Made by a program: the position numbers and the translations under genes | In this document: one piece after another, positions 1 through 8,833 of the stretch | Layout: each line of letters begins with the position of its first letter | How positions within the stretch are numbered: the stretch's first letter is position 1 | The notes under the pieces: generated by a model | The model's input: the letters and a program-made list of their open reading frames with translations, nothing else | Told to the model about the DNA's origin: nothing | Databases searched by the model: none | From: Eukaryota sp. TZLM1-RC | Taxonomy: Eukaryota; Metamonada: BaSk clade | NCBI GenBank assembly: GCA_040285825.1 | Contig: JAUPSS010000003.1 | Span: forward strand, 1,178,001 to 1,242,000 | Length of the DNA: 64,000 bases | Direction: 5' to 3'

Positions 1-2
1 GA

Positions 3-329
3 TTAATCCATCAACTCCTCTAAAGTGGACTGTATGTGTGGTACATTCAGCCCTTCGAAATCATGTACTTGTTCGCCATTGTGGAAGACTAAAAACCGGG
101 GACAAGAGCCACACTGACCAAATTGGTTGATGACATTTGTGTCAACGAGAAGGAATTTAATGTCCTTCCCTAGGTAATCGACCTTCCAACGCTTAACAGT
201 TGCAACTATCGATGTACAGCGTCCCCAGGTAGGAGAAAAGAGTTCAATGAGAACAGTGCCCGAAGATAGAAGAGAGGAAAGTTGATCTTCGGAAGTTACA
301 ATCTCGTAGGGTTCCTGATTTTTAGACAT
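3..329 (-). CDS. Thioredoxin-like protein of flagellar dynein-arm (NME8/NME9, LC3/LC5) type
   Basis: A complete 108-residue protein from an ATG at 327-329 to a TAA at 3-5. It is a single thioredoxin fold: strand VLIELFSP followed by the active-site region TWGRC (about residues 34-38), then FLLVDTN and the cis-proline segment CPRFLVFHNGE (about residues 75-87). The usual WCGPC redox pair is reduced to one cysteine (WGRC), so a classical dithiol reaction is unlikely. The pattern CGSCPRFLVF resembles the thioredoxin domains of outer-dynein-arm light chains and NME8/NME9, where the fold is thought to act structurally in axonemes; the dynein assignment is inferred from that likeness and from the many flagellar genes in this window. 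Nothing upstream suggests a further exon. It could instead be a generic thioredoxin-like protein. Confidence 0.7.
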   Translation of the reverse strand: MSKNQEPYEIVTSEDQLSSLLSSGTVLIELFSPTWGRCTSIVATVKRWKVDYLGKDIKFLLVDTNVINQFGQCGSCPRFLVFHNGEQVHDFEGLNVPHIQSTLEELMD

Positions 330-454
330 CGTCTAGTTACAGAATGTTGAATAGTAGAAACCTGTTGAGACTTCTACTGTGTGTATGTGAAAAAAATGAG
401 TTTGTTCAAAAGACCTTACTGACGAATTGAAATAGAAATATCGAATACACATTT

Positions 455-1299
455 AAAGCTCTACATCCTCAAAACCTACCTCTGCTACATCGAAATAGTT
501 AATTACCAAAGATTCTGAAATCGACCAAAGGAAGAAAGTGAATCAGAAATTAATTTCAACATTTCCTTATAAATAGAAAAAACAATCCTGTTTTGCCAAT
601 AAACAGGATTGGAAATTCTTCCAGTTCTGTCTTTTACAACTACGGTGAAGTCCTCAAGGTGTGCCAAAGCAGTCTTACCATAAGAACCGAGCAATGAAAA
701 AGGAAAGGGACATAAATTATATTGGGCATGAGAAGTATTTAAATTTTTATTAACAGAAGAAGGACATTTTGCATACTTAGCAATTTTGTATATTTTCGCA
801 GCACAAAGAGGAGTATTGACATAAGAAAGGAAATGTTGATTAGAAGACTTACAAGGGTCAATGGACATGGCATCTATAATGGTGCAGCTGCCATTTAGGA
901 CAGAAACAACCAAATCCCCTCTTGTCAGACCTATAGAAGCTCTTTTGTCACCCGTACTGTCAAAATTGGGGTCATCAAGAATTAATTTCGATAACAATAG
1001 TTTTGAAAAGGAATTTATGAAATATGATTTGCGCATGACATAAATTTGGTCCCTAACATTATAATATACTTTACTTCCAAAGGTAATAAAATGTTCACAG
1101 TTCAAAAGATGAGTAAACAAAAGAGGTTTATCACATTCACAAGCTAAACGACCAGGCAAATTTTTAGCCATAGAAAACAACGTAAACACATGCTCAAAAG
1201 CCATTCATTGTCTTTTGAAAGAAGATGATGAGTAGAGGGCCATTGAGCAACTAGAGAAACAGTAGAACCATTGCGAATGTTTTTTCTAAAATGATCAAA
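455..1299 (-). pseudogene. 3' half of a broken non-LTR retrotransposon ORF (copy A)
   Basis: The minus strand encodes the C-terminal part of a retrotransposon polyprotein, open for 233 codons at 503-1204. Visible in order are a C-x-C...H-x4-C zinc-finger-like pattern (ACECDKP...THLLNC), an R-G-D-L...IDAMSID segment matching the restriction-like endonuclease motif of the other copies, and the conserved tail YWQNRIVFSI. The family's typical end (GFEDVEL then stop) lies in another frame at about 455-500, so there is at least one frameshift; another separates the FLW-containing segment upstream. The same element resumes at 8834 beyond the inserted Ty3-type element, so this is one old copy split by a younger insertion. 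Not expected to be functional. Confidence 0.8.
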
Positions 1300-1444
1300 T
1301 GTTGGCTCTTAGCCATAGTAGTTAAGTGATGACGTGTCACTGCTATATTTAGATTGTTGTAATTTTATCTTTGATTTTCCTTGTTGCATTGATAAACATC
1401 TGTCTTCGTTTGTAATGCTATTTACTTGTGCACGAAACCCAACA
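1300..1444 (+). repeat. 5' LTR (145 bp)
   Basis: Starts TGTTGG and ends CCAACA, with short terminal inverted repeats. It is identical to 8685-8829. The first in-frame ATG of the polyprotein (1415) lies within its last 30 bp, so translation appears to start inside the LTR. This would require transcription to begin upstream of that point in the LTR. Confidence 0.93.
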
Positions 1445-4400
1445 GTAATTACTGTGGATCCCAAGGATCATCTAACCCTAGTTGCTCCCTTCCTCCGTGC
1501 CTCCGGTCGAGAAGCTGTCTCCCGGTTTGTTGAGGAGCTTAGGGTCTATGCTGTCCGCATGGCTTCCCATGCTAGTTCCCGTCCCCGTTCCAGTTCCAGT
1601 TCCCGTTCCCGTCCTCCTTCCGCTGAAGCTGAAAAAGCTGAAATCCCTACTGACCAGTTCAAGCCGCAAACTGACGACCGTAGAAGCATAAGCATCCGGT
1701 CTCACGCTGACCCTTCTACAACTGTACCTCAGACCTCTGCTCTAGAGGAAGACAACCCTGAGCAAGTCCATTATAACCTTCTTTCCAATAAAGAAGATGC
1801 AGAAGCCACTGCTGAGCTTCAAGCTTCTTCCACTGAATCTGTTAGTTCCAAGACCAACATTAACAATTTCACTGGTCTCCGTTCCTTCTCCTCTCTTGAT
1901 TATGATGACTTGGCCGCTCTCATCTCCCCACATTTACCTCATACCATTTCTCCAGAAGTCCTTGAAACCTTTATGGTTATGGAGAACGTGGATCCCAATG
2001 ACCCTGACTCCATTGCTCGCTACCTTATTTCCTGTGGTGAGGTTGAAGACACCTCAGAAGTCTACCTTCAACTTGAGCGCCTTCGTCTAAACCTGAACTC
2101 GTCCTCCGCCTCTGATGCTATAGCTGCTTACACTACTGCCTTTCTGAAGATCCTTCGTCTAGCTCCTTCTTTTACTGACTCCAAATCTAAACTCCACTTC
2201 TTTATTAATGGTATTCGTCCTGACGCTGTGAAACGCATTTTGAAACATGATATGCGTAATGAAGACATCCAAGACCTACCGGAACTGATCTCTCGCCTTA
2301 AAGAACTTTTACCAAGATACCATTTACCTTACTCAGAATTCTACTCCTTCAACAAGCGTTCTTCTGCACCTGGTCCTCGCAATATTGACCAACAAAGTTA
2401 TCACTCTCGTCCTTCTTCTCGTTTCTCTTCCCGACTACACTCCAATCAGTCTCATCCCAAGCATAACCGTAATCCCTCTTTCAGAACTCCTCGTAATCCC
2501 CGAACTTCTTCCACTTCTTCAAAAACACCTATTAAATCTGCCTCCAAATCTTCTCAAGACGTCGTCTGTCGCTTCTGTAAACAGCCTGGTCATATGATCA
2601 AGGATTGTCCTGATCCCAGCTGCCGTGTTTCTCAACAACACAAATCTGACTCTCAGCCTCGCTACCGTAACCCCCGTGAACCAGTAGGAAGAAGAGAGAT
2701 TCCTACTCGAAAACGTAATCCCCAGCTTAATTCCATCATTTCTTCTATCCAGGATGGAATTAAAGAAGATCATGACATTGATCATACCTATCTCCCTATT
2801 TATGTAACTCACTCTCCATCTAGTTCGGAATCTGAAACTTCCTATAATGTAACCTTGAATCCTTTAATAAACTTTGATAATTATTCCGACTATTCTTCCG
2901 CATCTCCGTCATCTCCTTTATCCCTAGAACATTTCTCTGACTCGGACTGCTTTGAATTCGCTAACCTTTTTGAGAACTTAGATCTCATTACCTGCCCTTC
3001 TTATCCTTCTTCTGATTCTGAATCTCCTGCAAAACCATCTCGTCTTAATTCTTCCTCGTCCTTTGTTTCTACACCCTTATCTCGTGTTGCTAAGGAAGCT
3101 TCTATATCTGATGAATTTAGACCAACTACTCTTAGAACAGATACATCCTCTCTGGTACCGCTAGGAAAAGCTCCTGGTTCATCCAACAAATCCTTGTCGC
3201 TGGAAGCTAATCCCGACCTCGACTCTGATTATGAACCGGTGCACGCTGACTGTGCTCGGCACAACAGTGGAGTAACTGGGCTTGGAAACTCTGTTACTAA
3301 GAGAAGTAATCTAAATCGTCACGATAACAAAGTCCCTTCAACTACCACTAATCCCTGCCATCCCTCTGACTCTTCTCATGCCTCTGTTGTTATTCCTAAT
3401 CCTAAGATAACCATTCCTCTGAAAGAACTAAATAAACCCATGGACCGAAAACTTTTACACTTACGAATCTTCGCTGGAAAAGACCAGATCATTTATGGAA
3501 TGATCGATACTGGTGCAACAATATCCTGTATATCTCGAGATCTTGTAAAGGTAGCTCGATTGAAACCAACTGGAAGTTCTCTGAAACTCAACCTAGCTGA
3601 TAACAACTCAGTGGAATGCCAGCTAGTCTCCGGAACCCTTGCCTTTGCTCTTGGTGGAACTGCCAAACTAATCTATGTCTCTACTACTTTAGCTGTCCTT
3701 GATTGCCCTAACTCCTGCCCAATAGGTTGTGATCTTTTGAAATCACTTGGATTACTCACCAACAATTATCTATTCATAAACTTAACAGAAAGAAACTTAT
3801 CTATTCAAGACGAAAACGCTGTACCCGACCAATTCATGCCTCCTGCTTTAACTGTATCCACTGCTGTAACCCTGCCTGACCTTGACAAGGCTAAATTCTT
3901 ACTAGACGACTCGACTCTAACTCAAAATATTAAAGACCTCCTTCTAAAGTATCCTCAAATCTTTTTTAAACTTCCTGACTCCCGTGGAATTGATTGCCCT
4001 CCAATGACTATTGAGTTCTATGACGAATCTGAAATAGTCTCGAAGAATGCCCGCTACTTGCCTCCCGACAAGCTTCGCATCGCTAACGAACAGATTGACT
4101 TACTTATTGAACATGGATTCGCCGTCCCTTACGATGGACCTTTCTCTTTTCCCATCTGTTTGGTACAAGCTCCAGGAAAACCACCCAGACTCACTGGCGA
4201 TTACTCTGGCTCAGACGGAATCAATGCCAAAACCGTACCTATACCCGCTGATCTCCCTAGAATCTCTGATGTTTGTAGATTTCCTTCAAACGCAACTTAC
4301 ATCGCTACCCTGGATTTACCCAAAGCCTTTTGGCAACTTAACCTTCACCCCGACCATCAGCCAAAGACCGCTATCTCAATACCTGGAAGAAAAGTGATGT

Positions 4401-4666
4401 TCACTCGCGCCTCCTTTGGACTTAAGAATGTCCCTGCGATCTTTCAAAATCTGATGAAAAGGATATTCAACATAGACGGAATATTTATCTACATGGACGA
4501 TTTAATCCTTGCCGCTGACTCTAAACCTGAATTTCTTGCTAGACTCGACAAACTTTTCGCATTAGCTCAACAGTTCCGTGTGCGCATAGGACTCCACAAA
4601 TGCGCCTTTCAAACTAAAGACCACCCCATCAAAGTTTTAGGAACCATTTTCGAGAATGGAACTTGA
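1415..4666 (+). CDS. gag-protease-reverse transcriptase part of the Ty3-type polyprotein
   Basis: Open from an ATG inside the LTR (1415) to an in-frame TGA at 4664-4666. The frame runs further upstream only through non-ATG codons. The gag part is serine-rich and ends with a zinc knuckle C-x2-C-x4-H-x4-C (CRFCKQPGHMIKDC, about 2567-2608). An aspartic protease follows with the active-site motif DTGA (3506-3517). The RT shows LDLPKAFWQL, the segment FTRASFGLKNVPAIFQ and the catalytic YMDD (4490-4501), and looks intact. After the TGA the same frame continues with the sequence expected between RT and RNase H, so the stop is internal rather than the natural end. At the stop position the family context (G-T-stop-K-I-C-P) would accept tryptophan. 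Confidence 0.85.
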   Translation: MLFTCARNPTVITVDPKDHLTLVAPFLRASGREAVSRFVEELRVYAVRMASHASSRPRSSSSSRSRPPSAEAEKAEIPTDQFKPQTDDRRSISIRSHADPSTTVPQTSALEEDNPEQVHYNLLSNKEDAEATAELQASSTESVSSKTNINNFTGLRSFSSLDYDDLAALISPHLPHTISPEVLETFMVMENVDPNDPDSIARYLISCGEVEDTSEVYLQLERLRLNLNSSSASDAIAAYTTAFLKILRLAPSFTDSKSKLHFFINGIRPDAVKRILKHDMRNEDIQDLPELISRLKELLPRYHLPYSEFYSFNKRSSAPGPRNIDQQSYHSRPSSRFSSRLHSNQSHPKHNRNPSFRTPRNPRTSSTSSKTPIKSASKSSQDVVCRFCKQPGHMIKDCPDPSCRVSQQHKSDSQPRYRNPREPVGRREIPTRKRNPQLNSIISSIQDGIKEDHDIDHTYLPIYVTHSPSSSESETSYNVTLNPLINFDNYSDYSSASPSSPLSLEHFSDSDCFEFANLFENLDLITCPSYPSSDSESPAKPSRLNSSSSFVSTPLSRVAKEASISDEFRPTTLRTDTSSLVPLGKAPGSSNKSLSLEANPDLDSDYEPVHADCARHNSGVTGLGNSVTKRSNLNRHDNKVPSTTTNPCHPSDSSHASVVIPNPKITIPLKELNKPMDRKLLHLRIFAGKDQIIYGMIDTGATISCISRDLVKVARLKPTGSSLKLNLADNNSVECQLVSGTLAFALGGTAKLIYVSTTLAVLDCPNSCPIGCDLLKSLGLLTNNYLFINLTERNLSIQDENAVPDQFMPPALTVSTAVTLPDLDKAKFLLDDSTLTQNIKDLLLKYPQIFFKLPDSRGIDCPPMTIEFYDESEIVSKNARYLPPDKLRIANEQIDLLIEHGFAVPYDGPFSFPICLVQAPGKPPRLTGDYSGSDGINAKTVPIPADLPRISDVCRFPSNATYIATLDLPKAFWQLNLHPDHQPKTAISIPGRKVMFTRASFGLKNVPAIFQNLMKRIFNIDGIFIYMDDLILAADSKPEFLARLDKLFALAQQFRVRIGLHKCAFQTKDHPIKVLGTIFENGT

Positions 4667-6569
4667 AAAATATGTCCTTCTAGAATCGAAACCTTAAGCA
4701 AGCTTTCTCCTCCAACCTCTGTTCCCGAACTACGTTCTTTCGTAGGTTCGATTAACTTTATTCGCGACTGGCTACCTTCTGTCAGTGCTGAACTTGCTCC
4801 CCTTACAGCTCTCTTACAAAAGAAACCGAAGAAGATCAAACTCGGTGAAAAAGAAATCAAATGCTTTGAAAACATCAAAACCATGCTAATTAACAGTACC
4901 CCTCTCGCCTTACCAGACGCCAATTCTACAATCCTGATCTCAACAAATGCCTCTGACAAAGCCATTGTCGGCATCATTTGGAAGGAACTTGAACCCTCAC
5001 CACCAGGAACTTGCCTATCCAAACGCAAGGTAGCTCCCGTATCTTTCTATTCCCGGATCTTAACCGCCTCCCAACGGAACTGGTCCACTATGCAAAAAAA
5101 ACTTTTTGCTATAGTAATGACCAGGGATTATTAAAGTGGTCCAAAAAATGGAATTAAAGTACTTTATTTACTTTAAACTTTATTTTGTACTTTTTGCTTG
5201 ATGCAGTAAAGTTGCTTAAAGTGAGATAAAGTAGTGACAGCTCCCAATCAGGGATGACTAAAGTGGTCCAACATATGGAATTAAAGTACTTTATTTACTT
5301 TAAGTAATGTAAAGTGACTAAAGTACTTTATCACTTTAGTCATCCCTGGTAATGACCTTAAACCAACCTAACCTTTCCTCCTTCCTGATGACTAAACATC
5401 TCACAATATTTTGCGACCATAAAAATCTATCTTATCTCTTGTCTTGCCCTGACGAAAATCGCGTGGTCTTACGCTGGATTCCAGTCCTTCAATTTTTCGA
5501 ATTCGACATAGTACATATCGAAGGTCCCAAGAATTTTTGGGCCGATTACTTATCTCGTACTAACCTGGATTCTCCTAAGAAAACCCCCGGAAAGAAAGAA
5601 AGAAAGACCAGAAATAGTACTGCTCGTACTAAAAATGCTGTTGAAAAATGCTGCTCACTGCTCCGCCCTAACTCTGTTCATGGAAACTCCCTTTCTAGTC
5701 TGTTCAACTACCTGAACTTAGCCGAATTAGATCTAGATCCGATAACCTGGTATAACCCCTCATATGAAGACGCTGCCAAAGTAATTCATCCTTCTGCTTT
5801 AAGACATCCCAAGTCCGCCTTCGCTGAGATTAACGCCTTAAAACACTTTTCTCATTTTGAACCAATAACTAACTCCGTCCACAGAGACCTCATTGATCGT
5901 AACTGTATAGCCTTTTTCTTTATCCTCTCAACTGACTTACCCAGAATGCATGTCCGTGAATTTGTTGACTCTTCTACTCATAATCTTAATGACCTGATCC
6001 AACATGGCAATTGGAACTTGAAACTTTACTTCCACCACCCTAAAAATCCTTCTCTGAATTATCATCCTGATACCATTCCCGCTAATGCACTAAGAATCAG
6101 ATTGAATCGCCTCTGCTCCTCAGTCTCCTTGGACGATTTATATTATCACCTTAATATCTTTCATCTTCTACCTTTACCTACACATATGTATCCTTTCAAC
6201 ATCGATCATAACCGATTTATCTCTCGTGGATTTGAAGACTTCTTAATTGACTCTGACCGTTCAAAATATATCTCTGCCTGCTGGAAACTTCCTCATCCTT
6301 GTCGTCTCAGTCTTCTAGATCTCCATACCTGTGCTACTAAGACTGACACCAACGACGAATATCCTCATGATATCCCCAGCGTTCCCACACTAGACCTCCC
6401 TATCACTGTCTTAGACGAACAACTCTATCTCTGGGCCTTGCACAACTCCACTCCCTTGTACTCTACCCGTGGAACTCCTGCCCTTGATCCGAACAGGATT
6501 AGTCGTGACCACTCAAATTGGAATAGATACGAAAACACTCGAGTCTTTTCTAATTATATCCGCCACTGA
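4667..6569 (+). pseudogene. RNase H region and spacer of the polyprotein, split by a MITE
   Basis: This continues the frame of the preceding segment. The RNase H core is recognisable, but two of its four acidic positions are replaced: the first (usual TDAS) reads TNAS, with AAT at 4946-4948, and the glutamate of the usual EKELLA motif is lysine (AAA, 5099-5101). The third (CDHKNLSYLL) and fourth (WADYLSR) remain. The MITE at 5122-5348 plus one 8-bp duplication adds 235 bp; subtracting it restores one continuous frame, so the ORF was open before that insertion. After RNase H comes a basic stretch (PGKKERKTR) and then sequence I cannot assign. The frame ends at a second in-frame TGA (6567-6569) and continues in the same frame beyond it. 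Confidence 0.8.
5114..5356 (+). mobile_element. hAT-like MITE (5122-5348) with 8-bp target duplication
   Basis: The inserted 227 bp begin CAGGGAT and end ATCCCTG and carry no ORF. They are flanked by GTAATGAC on both sides (5114-5121 and 5349-5356), a perfect 8-bp duplication. An 8-bp duplication with CAGGG termini is the hallmark of hAT transposons. Internally it looks like a head-to-tail dimer: a complete 100-bp unit (5249-5348, terminal inverted repeat CAGGGATGACTAAAGTG) preceded by a diverged 127-bp unit (5122-5248). It interrupts the RNase H domain of the Ty3-type element. A related copy is at 20325-21250. Confidence 0.92.
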
Positions 6570-8684
6570 CCTTACTTGCTTGATCCCTCTCGAAACATTA
6601 CCACCTTTATACCTTTGTGTTTACTTAAACCCTGTATATTGTATATACACCACTTTGCCGATGACGAACTGACTCCTTGTGAATTTCCAATTCCTTGCTT
6701 CAAAACCATTTGGTCTGATCAAATTGATCCAGAGTCTCACTCTATTCGAATCAGCTATGCTTTAGCTGACCTTTCATCCTCCGAACCATTACTAGCAGAA
6801 TCTTTTCACCCAACTCAGTACTGTTGTCACCTTGATGACATTGAACCTCTTATTATAGGTACTCCTCACCCTCGTCCTTCTCGCCAAGACTTCTTGATCT
6901 ACGAAAGAATTCTTCCAGTTACTAGAACCGGAAATTATAGCGGTTTTGTCTACCACGATAGCGAAGGAAGAAAATTTCTTCATCCCTCCTTTGTTATTGA
7001 ACCTGCCCTCTCTCGTTTTGACTCGCTGAAACGATGGTTCCCTGAACTTGTCAACCATCGACAATTCCTTAGAAGCCAATCTGGCCAATCAGATTCCTCA
7101 CCTCCTCCTTGTGACCCTAGAACTGCTGAAGAAATCATTGAGATATCCAGCTCTTCCGACGTCGACATGGAAACTGCCTTCTGTATAGTTGCCGCCACTT
7201 CTGAGTCTCAACAGTCCGAATCCTCTGAGTCACTGCTATCTAACCAAAACCCATCTCCTAGTTCAAAGTTCCTAAGTAAGATTATTAAAGAACAACAGAA
7301 GTTGTCCGATTCTGATTCTCTATTCGCTGACTCCTACATTCACAGAAGTACTGGATTAAAAATGCTGACTTCTTCTCAACCTAAGATCCTGATTCCTCCA
7401 TCTCTCCGTCCTGAGATCCTACTACTGACTCATGGTTCAGTAGAATCTGGCCATCCACCCACAGATATTGCCTGGAAGAAACTAAAAGATTCCGATTTCC
7501 ACTGGCCTAACATGAAAGCCGATCTAATCTCTCATATCGCTGGATGTATCCCCTGCCAGAAAACTTCTCCAATTTCTAAGAACTCTATTCCCTCTACAGG
7601 ATCTCTTAACTCCGCTAAACGCCCTTTCGAGTATCTACATTGTGATACTATTGGTCCTCTGTCTGTTGACTCCTATGGTAACAAATATGTTATCCACTTC
7701 GTAGACGCCTTTTCCAAATTTTCAATTCTTGTCACAGTTGCCGATGTTACCGCTCTTACTGTGGTAAACTCTATCCTTGTTCACGTCTACTCCGTCTTTG
7801 GAGCTCCTCGTTCGATCCATTCCGATAATGGACCTGAATTCTCTAATAAGATCTTTTCTCTACTGTGTCAATTCTTGAATATTGAACACACCTTGTCCAT
7901 TCCTCACTTTCATCAATCTAATGGACTTGTCGAAAGACAACATCGTACTGACCTCCAAGCCTTGAGAAAACTGTTACTTGATTTCGCTGACTACCAGAAC
8001 TGGTCAGATTATATACCAATCTGCCAGCTTATTGTAAATTCTCACCCTAGGAAATCTCTTGGAACCTCTCCTTATTTCTTATTCTTTGGAACTAATTCTT
8101 CCCCTCGACTTCTTCCTCATGAAATACTTGAATCCCTCAAACCTCCTGCTAACCAACCTGACCTCCCTGATTATCTTGCTCATCTTACTTCCTTGACTCA
8201 AACCCTTACCGACTCTTGGAATAAAATAGATCTGGATTCTATTGCCATTGAACCTAATGCTCCTTTAACCTGTAAGCTTCAACCTGGTGATTGTGTGTTT
8301 GTTCTTCGAGACAAACCAGCAAAGCTTCATGGCCATTTTGTAGGAACTTATGTTGTTGAAAAACAACTTACCAACTCTTCGATCCTAGTGAAGAATCCTA
8401 TTACCAAGAACTTGCTTAAAACCTCAATCCACTTAGTTACACCCTGTACTTCCTCCCTGCCTAAAGAAATTCTTGATTCTTATGTCGCCGCTGATAAAGG
8501 AGAACATGTCATAGATGCCATCGATTCTATCGAAAACAACGACGCTACTATAATCTGGTCAGATGGAACCAGTACTGTACAACCTGTAGACTCAATCAAG
8601 AATACTGCTGCCTACAAACGTTTTATGCTGCTCCATGAAGATGTTCCTAAGAAGAAAACCCGTGGAAAAAGAAAGAAGAGGTAG
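6570..8684 (+). CDS. Spacer and integrase part of the Ty3-type polyprotein
   Basis: Same frame as the preceding segment after the TGA at 6567-6569; stop TAG at 8682-8684, immediately before the 3' LTR. The first roughly 270 residues continue a spacer that I do not recognise. The integrase then shows an HHCC zinc-binding region (THGSVESGH... and HIAGCIPCQK, about 7425-7560) and a DDE catalytic core: D in HCDTIGPL (7643), D in HSDNGPEF (7824) and E in NGLVERQH (7932). All three acidic residues are present. A small basic-aromatic C-terminal domain and a very basic tail (KKKTRGKRKKR) follow; the tail is encoded by the polypurine tract. No chromodomain is evident. Confidence 0.87.
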   Translation, partial: PYLLDPSRNITTFIPLCLLKPCILYIHHFADDELTPCEFPIPCFKTIWSDQIDPESHSIRISYALADLSSSEPLLAESFHPTQYCCHLDDIEPLIIGTPHPRPSRQDFLIYERILPVTRTGNYSGFVYHDSEGRKFLHPSFVIEPALSRFDSLKRWFPELVNHRQFLRSQSGQSDSSPPPCDPRTAEEIIEISSSSDVDMETAFCIVAATSESQQSESSESLLSNQNPSPSSKFLSKIIKEQQKLSDSDSLFADSYIHRSTGLKMLTSSQPKILIPPSLRPEILLLTHGSVESGHPPTDIAWKKLKDSDFHWPNMKADLISHIAGCIPCQKTSPISKNSIPSTGSLNSAKRPFEYLHCDTIGPLSVDSYGNKYVIHFVDAFSKFSILVTVADVTALTVVNSILVHVYSVFGAPRSIHSDNGPEFSNKIFSLLCQFLNIEHTLSIPHFHQSNGLVERQHRTDLQALRKLLLDFADYQNWSDYIPICQLIVNSHPRKSLGTSPYFLFFGTNSSPRLLPHEILESLKPPANQPDLPDYLAHLTSLTQTLTDSWNKIDLDSIAIEPNAPLTCKLQPGDCVFVLRDKPAKLHGHFVGTYVVEKQLTNSSILVKNPITKNLLKTSIHLVTPCTSSLPKEILDSYVAADKGEHVIDAIDSIENNDATIIWSDGTSTVQPVDSIKNTAAYKRFMLLHEDVPKKKTRGKRKKR
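8660..8684 (+). other. Polypurine tract of the Ty3-type element
   Basis: An almost pure A/G run (GGAAAAAGAAAGAAGAGG) ends directly at the 3' LTR boundary, the expected position for plus-strand primer formation. It doubles as coding sequence for the lysine/arginine-rich end of the polyprotein. Confidence 0.7.
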
Positions 8685-8829
8685 TGTTGGCTCTTAGCCA
8701 TAGTAGTTAAGTGATGACGTGTCACTGCTATATTTAGATTGTTGTAATTTTATCTTTGATTTTCCTTGTTGCATTGATAAACATCTGTCTTCGTTTGTAA
8801 TGCTATTTACTTGTGCACGAAACCCAACA
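8685..8829 (+). repeat. 3' LTR (145 bp)
   Basis: Identical over 145 bp to the 5' LTR at 1300-1444. The right-hand copy of the CAAA target duplication follows at 8830-8833. Confidence 0.93.
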
Positions 8830-8833
8830 CAAA

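Larger units (their letters stand above)
1300..8829 (+). mobile_element. Ty3/gypsy-type LTR retrotransposon, full length
   Basis: The element spans 7530 bp, bounded by two 145-bp direct repeats that start TGTTGG and end CCAACA. I compared the two LTRs base by base and found no difference, which suggests recent insertion. The 4 bp before it (1296-1299) and after it (8830-8833) are both CAAA, a perfect target-site duplication. Domain order in the coding region is gag zinc knuckle, protease, RT, RNase H, a long spacer, integrase: the PR-RT-RH-IN order of the Ty3/gypsy group. It lies inside non-LTR copy A, and a MITE lies inside it. Two in-frame TGA codons and the MITE break the polyprotein frame, so this copy is probably not autonomous in its present form. 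Confidence 0.93.

Noticed and set aside
1334-1414. Upstream extension of the Ty3-type polyprotein to 1334, and the matching frame at 8719-8922
   Set aside because: Both start at GTG, not ATG, and lie in LTR sequence. The first ATG is at 1415; the 3' LTR frame simply runs out into flanking DNA.
4664-6569. UGA as a tryptophan codon throughout this genome
   Set aside because: Tryptophan is TGG in clear host genes (for example the thioredoxin active site), and TGA ends the CGR1-like protein at its natural family end. The two TGA codons are better explained by mutation or element-specific readthrough.
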